Under the pieces are notes generated by a model, which had not been told where the DNA came from, searched no databases, and worked only from the letters and a program-made list of their open reading frames with translations. A DNA stretch of 64,000 nucleotides from Salipiger marinus (lineage in GTDB: Bacteria; Pseudomonadota; Alphaproteobacteria; Rhodobacterales; Rhodobacteraceae), in NCBI RefSeq assembly GCF_900100085.1, contig NZ_FNEJ01000021.1, forward strand, positions 1 to 64,000, given 5' to 3'. The position numbers and the translations under genes are program-made. Positions 56,659 through 64,000 of this stretch are shown here, in pieces. Position 1 is the stretch's first letter. Every line of letters starts with the position of its first letter.

Positions 56659-59204
56659 GCGATCAGCCGCGTGACCATTTCGGTCACGTCCCGCGACAGG
56701 CCGGGCTTGGCCGCGATCCGGTCCAGTGCGGCGCGCATCTTGGCCTGCCGGTCCGGATCATAGCGCCGCCAGCTCTGATAGGCCGCGCACATCCGCGCCG
56801 TGGTCTGCGGGTTCTTGTCGTCGAGCCGGATCAGCCAGTCCGCCAGCAGGTCATAGCCCGCCCCATCGGCGCGGTGGAACCCGGCGTGATGCCCGGCCAG
56901 CGCGCCGAACACCGCGCGGAAGCGGTTGGGATTGGTCCAGTCGAAATCCGGATCGCGGGTCAGCGCCTCGGTCACCGCCACCGTCTCGGTGGGGTCGGAG
57001 GCGGCGATCTGCAGCCCGAACCATTTGTCCATCACCAGCCGGTCGTCCTGCCACTGCGCGCGGAACCGCGCCAGCGCCTCGGCGCCGCGCCCGGCCTGCA
57101 CCAGACAGGCCAGCGCCGACAGCTGCAGGGTCATGTTGTCGGCGCGGTCATACTGCGCCTCGGCGGCGCTGCCGCCATCCACCCGGGTGGTCAGCGCCAG
57201 CACGGCAGAGCCAAGGCTGCGCCTGCCGGACTGCGCGGCATCGGGGCGATAGGGCGCCTCCACCCGTGCCTCATCGGCCAGCTGCGGCAGAAGCTCCGCC
57301 CAGCGGGTGGCGCGGGCGTCGCGCAGCCGTTCGGTCGCGGCCCAGATCGCCTCCGGATCCGGGGTCACGCCGCGGTCATGCAGCGCCTGCGCCAGATCGG
57401 ACTGCGTGGGCACGCCCAGCATCAGCGCGCGATAGGCGGGATCAAGCGAGGCGTCGCGCAGCACCGTCTCCAGCCCGTCGAGCCATGCGGCATCGGGGTC
57501 GGCCCCGTCGGTCACCATGGCCAGCAGGCAGGCGCGGGCCAGATCGCGGTTCGCCTCCCAGCGGGTGAAGGTATCGGTGTCATGGGCCAGCAGGAACACC
57601 CGCTCTTCGCGGCTGCTCTCGCGCTCCAGCACCACGGGGGCGGAAAAGCCGCGCAGCAGCGAGGGCACGGGCCGCGCCGCAAGCCCGGGAAAGACGAAGC
57701 TCTGCTCGGCCTCGGTCAGTTCCAGCACCGTGGTGGGCAGCACCTCGTGCCCGTCGGGCGACAGCAGACCCAGCGCCACCGGGATCACCAGCGGCGCCTT
57801 GTCGGGCTGGCCGGGGGTGGGCGGCGTGGTCTGGCGCAGGGTCAGCGTATAGGTGCCGTCCTGCCAGTCCTCGGCCACGGCCAGCCGTGGCGTGCCCGCC
57901 TGCGCATACCACAGCTTGAACTGCGACAGATCCCGCGCCGTCACCTCCTCGAAGACGCGCAGCCAGTCCTCGATGGTGCAGGCCTGCCCGTCATGGCGGG
58001 CGAAATACAGATCCAGCGCGCGGGAATAGGCGTCGTCGCCGACCAAGAGCTTGAGCATGCCGATGACCTCGGCGCCCTTTTCATAGACGGTGGCGGTGTA
58101 GAAGTTGTTGATCTCCTGAAAGCTTTCGGGCCGCACCGGATGGGCGAGCGGCCCCTGATCCTCGGCGAACTGGCGGGCGCGCAGGTCGATCACGTCGACG
58201 ATCCGCTTCACCTCCGCCGAGCGCATGTCAGAGGTGAACTGCGCGTCGCGGAACACCGTCAGCCCTTCCTTCAGGCACAGCTGGAACCAGTCGCGGCAGG
58301 TGATGCGGTTGCCGGTCCAGTTGTGGAAATATTCATGCGCGATGATGCCTTCGATCCGTTCAAAATTGGCATCGGTGGCGGTTTCGGGGCTGGCCAGCAC
58401 GGCGGAGGAGTTGAAGATGTTCAGCCCCTTGTTCTCCATCGCGCCCATGTTGAAATCATCCACGGCGACGATGTTGAACACGTCCAGATCGTATTCGCGG
58501 CCATAGACGCGCTCGTCCCAGTCCATGGAGCTTTTCAGCGCTTCCATGCCAAAGGCGCATTTGTGCAGATCGCCCTCGCGCACCCAGAGGTTCAGCGCCA
58601 CCTCGCGCCCCGACCGGGTGGTGAAGCTGTCGGACTGCGCCACCAGATCGCCCGCCACCAGCGCAAACAGATAGGCGGGCTTGGGCCACGGATCGTGCCA
58701 TTCGGCCCAGCCTTCGCCCGCGCCCACCGGATTGCCGTTGGACAGCTTCACCGGCTCGCCGCCTTCGATGCGCACGGTAAAGACCGACATCACGTCGGGC
58801 CGGTCGGGATAGAAGGTGATCTTGCGAAAGCCCTCGGCCTCGCACTGGGTGCAATACATGCCGCGCGACATGTAAAGCCCCTCCAGCGCGGTGTTGTGCA
58901 GCGGCGCGATCTCCACCTCCGCCTCGAAGGTGAAGGGGCCGTCGGGCACCTTGGCCCGCAGGCCTTCCGGGGTGATCTCGGGGGTGACGGGGGCGCCGTC
59001 GATGGCAAAGCTGATCGGGGTCAGATCCTCGCCCTGCAGGAAAAACTCCTGCGCGGGGGCCTTGGGGTCGGGCACGAAGCGCAGGCGCGACCGCACCCGC
59101 GTCGCCTCCGGCGCCAGAACGAAGGTCAGGTGGACGCTCTCCACCGTCCAGCCGAAGGGCGTGTAATCCCGAAGGTAAATGGTCTGGGCCTGCGCGTCTT
59201 TCAT
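56655..59204 (-). CDS. pepN: Aminopeptidase N (M1 family)
   Basis: An 849-residue zinc aminopeptidase of the bacterial PepN type. The GAMEN exopeptidase motif is in DDFNMGAMENKGLNIFN, the zinc site HEYFH at residues 290-294 with the third ligand Glu in LCLKEGLTVFRDAQF, and the Tyr in INNFYTATVYEKGAEVI. Length and the long C-terminal helical domain match PepN. It degrades peptides in the cytoplasm. The ATG is at 59204. Confidence 0.96.
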   Translation of the reverse strand: MKDAQAQTIYLRDYTPFGWTVESVHLTFVLAPEATRVRSRLRFVPDPKAPAQEFFLQGEDLTPISFAIDGAPVTPEITPEGLRAKVPDGPFTFEAEVEIAPLHNTALEGLYMSRGMYCTQCEAEGFRKITFYPDRPDVMSVFTVRIEGGEPVKLSNGNPVGAGEGWAEWHDPWPKPAYLFALVAGDLVAQSDSFTTRSGREVALNLWVREGDLHKCAFGMEALKSSMDWDERVYGREYDLDVFNIVAVDDFNMGAMENKGLNIFNSSAVLASPETATDANFERIEGIIAHEYFHNWTGNRITCRDWFQLCLKEGLTVFRDAQFTSDMRSAEVKRIVDVIDLRARQFAEDQGPLAHPVRPESFQEINNFYTATVYEKGAEVIGMLKLLVGDDAYSRALDLYFARHDGQACTIEDWLRVFEEVTARDLSQFKLWYAQAGTPRLAVAEDWQDGTYTLTLRQTTPPTPGQPDKAPLVIPVALGLLSPDGHEVLPTTVLELTEAEQSFVFPGLAARPVPSLLRGFSAPVVLERESSREERVFLLAHDTDTFTRWEANRDLARACLLAMVTDGADPDAAWLDGLETVLRDASLDPAYRALMLGVPTQSDLAQALHDRGVTPDPEAIWAATERLRDARATRWAELLPQLADEARVEAPYRPDAAQSGRRSLGSAVLALTTRVDGGSAAEAQYDRADNMTLQLSALACLVQAGRGAEALARFRAQWQDDRLVMDKWFGLQIAASDPTETVAVTEALTRDPDFDWTNPNRFRAVFGALAGHHAGFHRADGAGYDLLADWLIRLDDKNPQTTARMCAAYQSWRRYDPDRQAKMRAALDRIAAKPGLSRDVTEMVTRLIA

Positions 59205-59341
59205 CCTGCTGTCCTTCGTCGAAAGCTGTGATCCGGAACCGGATTGGCGATGCGGACGTTGAGGCATGAAGAAGATGCGGCGCTGCCGCCGCCCAACCCA
59301 TATCCCGGCCCCCCGGCCGGAACCTGCCGAGAGGAAATGCC

Positions 59342-59617
59342 ATGTCTGCACCCGACACCAATCTGGACCGACAGAAGCGCCGCCACAAGGGTCCGCTCTG
59401 GGGGATCTGGGGCGGGCTTGCCGTTGTGGCGGTGCTGTTCGTCATCTGGCTGGCCTATGCGATGACCGACACCACCCCCGAGACGGAGCCCGTGGCCGAT
59501 CCGGCCACCACCGAACAGAGCGAGGTTCCGGCGGAAGACGCGCCCACCGTCACCGGCACCGAAACCACGCCGAGCGACACCGAGGCAGGCACCGGCACCC
59601 CGCCCGCAGCAGACTGA
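59342..59617 (+). CDS. Small membrane protein with an acidic Thr/Glu-rich tail
   Basis: A 91-residue protein: a basic start (NLDRQKRRHKGPLWGIWGG), one membrane helix (LAVVAVLFVIWLAYAM) and a low-complexity acidic tail (TDTTPETEPVADPATTEQSE, VPAEDAPTVTGTETTPSD). The positive-inside rule places the tail in the periplasm. ATG 59342 follows GAGAGGAAATGCC. Function is unknown. It is divergent from pepN and ends in a terminator. Confidence 0.75.
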   Translation: MSAPDTNLDRQKRRHKGPLWGIWGGLAVVAVLFVIWLAYAMTDTTPETEPVADPATTEQSEVPAEDAPTVTGTETTPSDTEAGTGTPPAAD

Positions 59618-59650
59618 CGGCGACCCTTTCCCTCAGGGGCACCGCCACTC

Positions 59651-59674
59651 AAGGCCCGGCAAACGCCGGGCCTT
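59651..59674. terminator. Rho-independent terminator after the small membrane protein
   Basis: AAGGCCCGGC and GCCGGGCCTT form a perfect 10-base stem with an AAAC loop, followed by TT on the plus strand. It is 33 bases after the stop codon. Confidence 0.85.
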
Positions 59675-59758
59675 TTGCGTGCCGGACCTCCGGAGCGCGG
59701 CGCAGACGCCGCCACAGGCGCCACGACATTGGCGGGGCCAGCGCCCCGCTTCGGCAGC

Positions 59759-60517
59759 TCAGACCTCCGCCAGACCCATCTCCCGCAGGGCGCGCCGCGC
59801 ATCCGCGCCCGCCGCCTGCCGCATCGGCGCGGTATCCTCCGTGACGGCCCGCCACACGGCCTCCACGACCTCGCGGGTCGTGGTCTTCTCGGGGGAGGAC
59901 CGGAGGCTGGTGAAGAACTCCTGCACGAAGCTTTCGTAAGGCTCGGGCACGGTCATCCCCATGCGGGAAATGCCGTTCCGGGCGAAGGATGTTTCCGGCG
60001 AACTTCCGGGCAGCACGAGCCGGGCGCGGATGCCGAATTCCGCAGCCTCCAGCGCGAAGCTTTCGGTAAAGGCGTTCAGCGCGGCCTTGCTGGCCGTGTA
60101 GACCGACAGCGCGGGCAGCGGGCGGATCGTCACGCTGGAGCTGATGTTGACGATCACGCCACGGCGCATCGCGCGCATCCCGGGCATGACGGCGCGGGTG
60201 ACGGCCATGGCGCCCAGCACGTTGGTCTCGAAGACGTCGCGGGCCCGCGCGATGTCCGAGCCTTCCAGAACGTTGAGCATGCCGACACCGGCATTGTTCA
60301 CCAGCGCGTCAAGCGGGCCAGCCTTGGCGATGGCGGCGGCGATGCTGTCCGCATCGGTCACGTCAAGCGGCAGCACGGTCAGCCTGTCGGAGACGGGCAG
60401 CCCGCTGGGGGAGGGGGTGCGCATCGTGGCGACAACCTCCCAGCCTTGGCTGTGGAAATGTCTGGCGATGGCCTGACCGAAGCCAGAGGAACAGCCGGTG
60501 ATGAGGATGCGGGGCAT
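59759..60517 (-). CDS. Short-chain dehydrogenase/reductase, divergent from an AraC regulator
   Basis: A 252-residue SDR: ILITGCSSGFGQAIARHF, DALVNNAGVGMLNVLEGSD, VNISSSVTIRPLPALSVYTA with Ser and YTASK, then ARLVLPGSSPETSF. It belongs to the YdfG/oxidoreductase-like group that includes AraC-paired SDRs; substrate unknown. ATG 60517 gives the normal start MPRILITG; a longer reading from 60595 is unlikely. It shares a 97-base AT-rich promoter gap with the AraC gene, which probably controls it. Confidence 0.87.
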   Translation of the reverse strand: MPRILITGCSSGFGQAIARHFHSQGWEVVATMRTPSPSGLPVSDRLTVLPLDVTDADSIAAAIAKAGPLDALVNNAGVGMLNVLEGSDIARARDVFETNVLGAMAVTRAVMPGMRAMRRGVIVNISSSVTIRPLPALSVYTASKAALNAFTESFALEAAEFGIRARLVLPGSSPETSFARNGISRMGMTVPEPYESFVQEFFTSLRSSPEKTTTREVVEAVWRAVTEDTAPMRQAAGADARRALREMGLAEV

Positions 60518-60614
60518 GTGGGGTCTCCTTGTCCGTGATGACAAAGAGATAGACGGGGTATGGCGATCATAATATAAACGAATATCCATAATCATCCATC
60601 AAAAGTCCAGAATC

Positions 60615-61526
60615 ATGCCCGATGATTGCGAAGATCCCCTGTCCAGCGTGGTCGCGCTGCTCCGGCCGTCGGTCTCCATCTCCAAGATGGTCGAGGGCGG
60701 CGGGGCATGGCAGGTGGAGCGGCGCGATGCGGCCAGCCCGTTTTATTGCGCGATTGTCGAGGGATGCTGCCGCCTGCAGGTGACGGGGCGGGCCGCCGTG
60801 ACGCTGCAAGCCGGTGATTTTGTCCTGATCCCGGATCTGCACGGATTTACCATGACCAGCGCTGTGCCGCCGCCGCCGCAGGTGCCGCGCCTGCCGCTGG
60901 AAACGGGGCCGGGACGGTTCCGTCTGGGTCCGGTGGCTGCCGACATCGACATGCGGGCGCTGGTCGGCCATTGCCGGTTTGCAGCGCCTGCGCGCGATCT
61001 GCTGGTGTCGTTGCTGCCCGAGATGATCCATGTCTCTGGCCATGACCGCCTGATGGCGCTTGTGCCGGTGATCCACGAGGAAACCCGCGCCGACCGTCCC
61101 GGGCGCAGGCTGGTCCTCGAGCGGCTGCTGGAGGTGCTGCTGATCGAGGCGCTGCGGTCGGGGCCGGGGGTGGACATGCCGCCGGGCCTGCTGCGCGGCA
61201 TGTCCGATCCGCAGCTCGCCGCCGCGCTGCAGCGCATCCACGCGGATGCGGCGGGCGACATCTCCGTGGCACGGCTGGCAAAAGAGGCGGGCCTGTCCCG
61301 CTCGGGGTTCTTTGACCGGTTCCGCCGCGAGATCGGGCGCGCGCCCATGGACTATCTGACGGACTGGCGCATGGCGATTGCCAAGACCCTGCTGCGGCAG
61401 GGCGGGGTGACCAATGCGGAAATCGCCCGGCGGATCGGCTACGGATCCGCCAGCGCCTTTGGCCTGGCCTTTGCGCGGCGCGAAGGTCTGTCCCCCGGCG
61501 CCTTTTCCAGAGACTCTGCGCGCTAG
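60615..61526 (+). CDS. AraC-family regulator (AraC_N / cupin_6 type)
   Basis: A 303-residue regulator with an N-terminal AraC_N sensor (PFYCAIVEGCCRLQVTGRAA, AGDFVLIPDLHGFTM) and a C-terminal double helix-turn-helix (ISVARLAKEAGLSRSGFFDR, FRREIGRAPMDYLTDWRMAI, NAEIARRIGYGSASAFGLAF). It most likely activates or represses the divergent SDR gene in response to a small organic molecule. The ligand is unknown. Confidence 0.9.
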   Translation: MPDDCEDPLSSVVALLRPSVSISKMVEGGGAWQVERRDAASPFYCAIVEGCCRLQVTGRAAVTLQAGDFVLIPDLHGFTMTSAVPPPPQVPRLPLETGPGRFRLGPVAADIDMRALVGHCRFAAPARDLLVSLLPEMIHVSGHDRLMALVPVIHEETRADRPGRRLVLERLLEVLLIEALRSGPGVDMPPGLLRGMSDPQLAAALQRIHADAAGDISVARLAKEAGLSRSGFFDRFRREIGRAPMDYLTDWRMAIAKTLLRQGGVTNAEIARRIGYGSASAFGLAFARREGLSPGAFSRDSAR

Positions 61527-61592
61527 GCGCCGCGCCTCATGGCGCGGGTCCGCATCGTCAGGGAAAAATGCAGCACTGTGGAGCCCGGCCTG

Positions 61593-62216
61593 TCAGGATC
61601 CGGCCAGCTGGTTCCGGATCAGCTCGGCCTGCATCCAGTGAAGCTCTGTCTGGACATGCCCCTGCCTGACATATTTCCCGACCCGCTCCGGCATGGCGGA
61701 CTCCGAAAACCCCTCTGCGGTGCGGGCCACGAACCCCTCCTGCCGGTGCTGATCCAGCGACAGGGCCAGATCCTCGAACAGTCCCGGGCGGTAGGGGCCA
61801 CGATAAAGCGTTGGCACGGGCTGGATCGCCAGCGACTCGAACCGGGCCCGCGTCTGATCCCAAGGCTGGATCTGGTCCCCGATGATCCATGCGAAGCCCA
61901 GAAAGTAGGAAGGCAGCGCGTCATAGGCGATGGCGTGCCGGGCAAAAAGGTTTTCCCCGATGATGCGCTCGTCCTCCGCCAGCTGCGGAAAAATCCCCGC
62001 CGCAAAGGCTTTGAGCCAGTCCCGCGACGGATGATACCGGCTGTCGGGGCTGCGCGCATGACAGCCGCGGGAATGGAGGGTGGTGTTCTCGCCGTCCATC
62101 TTTTCCGTGACGACAAGATCCGGTGCCATGAGCCCCTGCAGCGACGGCATGATCTTGTCGTCGCTGGTCGCGCCCGGCGACATCGGCAGATGAAAGGTGC
62201 GGCCGTATTTCTTCAT
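61593..62216 (-). CDS. RNA ligase family protein (Rnl2-type nucleotidyltransferase core)
   Basis: A 207-residue protein with the covalent nucleotidyltransferase motifs: motif I VTEKMDGENTTLHS with Lys39 in KxDG, motif III-like YFLGFAWIIGD, motif IV EGFVARTAEGF, and a C-terminal KYVR as motif V. This is the ATP-dependent RNA ligase pattern of the T4 Rnl2/DRB0094 group, in a size close to the catalytic core only. Bacterial RNA ligases are thought to repair cut RNA. I prefer ATG 62216 (MKKYGRTFHLPMSPG). No kinase or phosphatase partner is adjacent. Confidence 0.82.
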   Translation of the reverse strand: MKKYGRTFHLPMSPGATSDDKIMPSLQGLMAPDLVVTEKMDGENTTLHSRGCHARSPDSRYHPSRDWLKAFAAGIFPQLAEDERIIGENLFARHAIAYDALPSYFLGFAWIIGDQIQPWDQTRARFESLAIQPVPTLYRGPYRPGLFEDLALSLDQHRQEGFVARTAEGFSESAMPERVGKYVRQGHVQTELHWMQAELIRNQLAGS

Positions 62217-62263
62217 GCCGGGGCCATACCACGCCCGCTGTGCCGGGGATACTGCGCCCGCCG

Positions 62264-62296
62264 GGCGGCCCGGCCCCGCCGCGGGGCCGGGCCGCC
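62264..62296 (-). terminator. Strong GC hairpin after the RND permease gene
   Basis: GGCGGCCCGGCCCC and GGGGCCGGGCCGCC make a 14-base stem with a GCCGC loop, overlapping the last base of the permease stop codon. No U-tract follows, so the termination mechanism is uncertain. It separates the permease from the RNA ligase gene on the same strand. Confidence 0.55.
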
Positions 62297-64000
62297 TATT
62301 CGGCGGCGCGCAGCGGCGGGGTGGCGCGCGGCTCTGCCGAGGGCTGGACCTGTGCGGGCGCGTCAAGCTCGTCCCACAGGATCAGCGGGGCCTTCAGCTT
62401 GCGCGCCGCGCGCTGCAGGGCCCAGTCCCGCGCCGCCCGGCTGCCGCGTCCGAAGGACAGGCGCGCCAGCAGCCGGGCCAGCCAATGCGCATAGGTGGCA
62501 AGCCAGACCCGCAGCGCCAGCATGGCGGGGGTGAAGACCAGCGTCAGCACCGTCGCCACCGAGAGGCCAAACACCACCGCCGCCGCCAGCGGCTTCCACC
62601 ACAGCGAGGTCGGCGCATCCACCGTATAGCCGCCGCCGAAGAAATCGAGGCTGAGCCCGATCATCATCGGGAACAGCCCCGCGATGGTGGTGATGGTGGT
62701 CAGCAGCACCGGGCGCAGCCGGTCCTCTGCGGTGCGGATGATCGCCTCGATCCGGGGCATGTAGCGGGAATAGTCCTGATAGGTGTCGATCAGCACGATG
62801 TTGTTGTTCACCACGATCCCCGCCAGCGCCACGACGCCCGTGCCCGACATGATGATGGAAAAGGTCTGGTCCAGCACGAGGATGCCCAGAAACACCCCCG
62901 CCGTGGACAGCACCACCGCCAGCAGCACCAGCACCGCGTTGTAAATGCTGTTGAACTGCGCCAGCAGGATGATGAACATGAGCGCAAGTGCGGCGGCAAA
63001 GGCCTGCATGAGGAAGGCCTGACTTTCCGCCTCTTCCTCCTGATCGCCGGTCCATTCCCAGTCGACGCCCGCGGGCAGGGGATTGTCCTCCAGCCAGCCG
63101 GTCAGGGTGGCGATGCGTTCATTCGCATTGACCGGCACCACCGTCACCCCGTCTGCGGCGAGGGCGGCGCGGTCCACCCCCGGCTCCAGCCGGGTCACGG
63201 CATAGGTGGTCTCGCCCCGGGTCAGATCGCCCTCGGGGGATTCGGTGGCATAGGCCAGCACCGCATCCCCGGCCATGACCTTGACCAGACCATCGGTCAC
63301 CCCGGCCTTGATGTCGAAATGGCGCTTGCGGTCGACGCGGTTGATTTCGGCCAGCTTGGGCACCGGCTGGCGGGTGACGAAGTTGGACAGCGGCACCAGC
63401 CCGTCCGGGGTGCGCACCCTGAGCGTGTCCAGCGTCGACAGCACGCGATATTCCTCGGGGAAGCGCACGGGGATGTCGATTTCCTCGTCGGAACTTGGCA
63501 CGCGCATGGTGTCGAGCAGGACGCCCCGCGTCACCAGCTGCACCATGGCGCCCACCGTCGCCACATCGGCGCCGTAGCGGCCCGCCTGTTCCACATCCAC
63601 GTCGATCTGCCAGTCGATGCCGGGCAGGGGGCGGGTGTCCTCGATCAGGCGCAGCCCCGGCATGGCATCGAACTGCGCCCGGACCTGCGCCGTGGCGGCC
63701 TGCAGCGCCTCCCAGTTGTCGGATTTGAGCCGCAGATGCACTGGCTTGGCCGAGGCAGGGCCCATGGCAAGGTTCAGGATTTCGGTCATCACGCCGGGGA
63801 TGGTGGCAAGCTGGTCAGAAAGTTCCGCCAGCACCAGATCGCCGTCCAGATCGGGGCGGTTGCGGCGGTTTTCCCATGGCACGATTTCCAGCTGGATCTG
63901 GCCGATGGTGTCGGTGGGCGGCTGCGCGCCGCCGGTGTTGGAGGACAGCCCGCCATCCCCGGCAAAGGCAAAGGCGGTGTCCACCCCGGGATGGGCCAGC
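62296..64000 (-). CDS. RND-family efflux permease, AcrB/MdtB type (partial, N-terminal part outside the window)
   Basis: The C-terminal 568 or so residues of an inner-membrane RND pump. Visible are porter-domain sequences (IGQIQLEIVPWENRRNR, DWQIDVDVEQAGRYGADVAT, DTLRVRTPDGLVPLSNFV) and the second transmembrane block (FAAALALMFIILLAQFNSIY, GIVVNNNIVLIDTYQDY, LTTITTIAGLFPMMIGLSL). The VVNNNIVLID segment is the family's TM11 region. RND pumps export drugs, metals or lipids by proton exchange with a periplasmic adaptor, which would be outside the window. The frame continues past base 64000. Substrate unknown. Confidence 0.9.
   Translation of the reverse strand, partial: LAHPGVDTAFAFAGDGGLSSNTGGAQPPTDTIGQIQLEIVPWENRRNRPDLDGDLVLAELSDQLATIPGVMTEILNLAMGPASAKPVHLRLKSDNWEALQAATAQVRAQFDAMPGLRLIEDTRPLPGIDWQIDVDVEQAGRYGADVATVGAMVQLVTRGVLLDTMRVPSSDEEIDIPVRFPEEYRVLSTLDTLRVRTPDGLVPLSNFVTRQPVPKLAEINRVDRKRHFDIKAGVTDGLVKVMAGDAVLAYATESPEGDLTRGETTYAVTRLEPGVDRAALAADGVTVVPVNANERIATLTGWLEDNPLPAGVDWEWTGDQEEEAESQAFLMQAFAAALALMFIILLAQFNSIYNAVLVLLAVVLSTAGVFLGILVLDQTFSIIMSGTGVVALAGIVVNNNIVLIDTYQDYSRYMPRIEAIIRTAEDRLRPVLLTTITTIAGLFPMMIGLSLDFFGGGYTVDAPTSLWWKPLAAAVVFGLSVATVLTLVFTPAMLALRVWLATYAHWLARLLARLSFGRGSRAARDWALQRAARKLKAPLILWDELDAPAQVQPSAEPRATPPLRAAE

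Overview
The window is about 64 kb of GC-rich chromosome from an alphaproteobacterium, most likely a Rhodobacteraceae member (Paracoccus/Rhodobacter/Roseobacter relatives). The basis is gene content and order: a CobS/CobT cobaltochelatase near a DnaJ-like gene and bolA, a complete aerobic phenylacetate (paa) cluster, TRAP transporters, and a family of short intergenic repeats with a GGGGCTCTGCCCC head of a type common in this group. I see no rRNA, tRNA or CRISPR array. The taxonomic placement is inference; no ribosomal sequence is present.

Layout. 1-1530 is a decayed mobile region on the minus strand: the end of an IS3-family element, a phospholipase D-like pseudogene it interrupts, and a frameshifted C-terminal remnant of a phage/GTA-type tail protein. 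1603-8584 carries glpK, a sugar-nucleotide-type epimerase, a PQQ-type sugar dehydrogenase, a frameshifted SLAC1/TehA-type transporter with a Crp/Fnr regulator and a DUF2892 protein, and a siderophore-interacting protein behind an iron-box-like site.

8655-28279 is the phenylacetate island. PaaX-type regulator, paaJ, paaABCDE, an additional PaaA/PaaC-like diiron-fold protein, paaZ and a thioesterase run rightward. paaG-paaI-paaK and a TetR regulator run leftward. Between the paaG promoter and the right end lies a complete branched-chain-type ABC transporter followed by a FadJ-type bifunctional enzyme. Together they cover uptake, CoA activation, epoxidation, isomerisation, ring opening and beta-oxidation to acetyl-CoA and succinyl-CoA. 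Two matching 14-bp palindromes lie in front of paaJ and between paaG and the transporter, consistent with one TetR-type repressor controlling both.

28358-34241 is a second catabolic unit: a GntR regulator fused in frame to an Ldh_2-family dehydrogenase, a DctPQM TRAP transporter, and an FAH-family hydrolase. 34320-42514 holds cell-wall lipoproteins, a ferredoxin, an FAD-linked oxidase, a CLC channel, ohr/ohrR with paired palindromes, DUF427 and an M24 aminopeptidase.

42679-50743 has cobT and cobS separated by an FMN reductase and a small secreted-protein gene that sits between 60-bp inverted repeats, then an ECF sigma/anti-sigma/fasciclin cluster, a probable group II intron fragment, dnaJ-like, bolA and a DUF4177 gene. 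51288-64000 contains a VOC protein, gatB, a lytic transglycosylase, pepN, two SDRs, an AraC regulator, a stand-alone RNA ligase and a partial RND permease.

The most unusual items are the GntR-dehydrogenase fusion, the inverted-repeat-flanked small gene, the extra Paa-type diiron protein, the homopolymer frameshift in the SLAC1-type gene, and the stand-alone RNA ligase.
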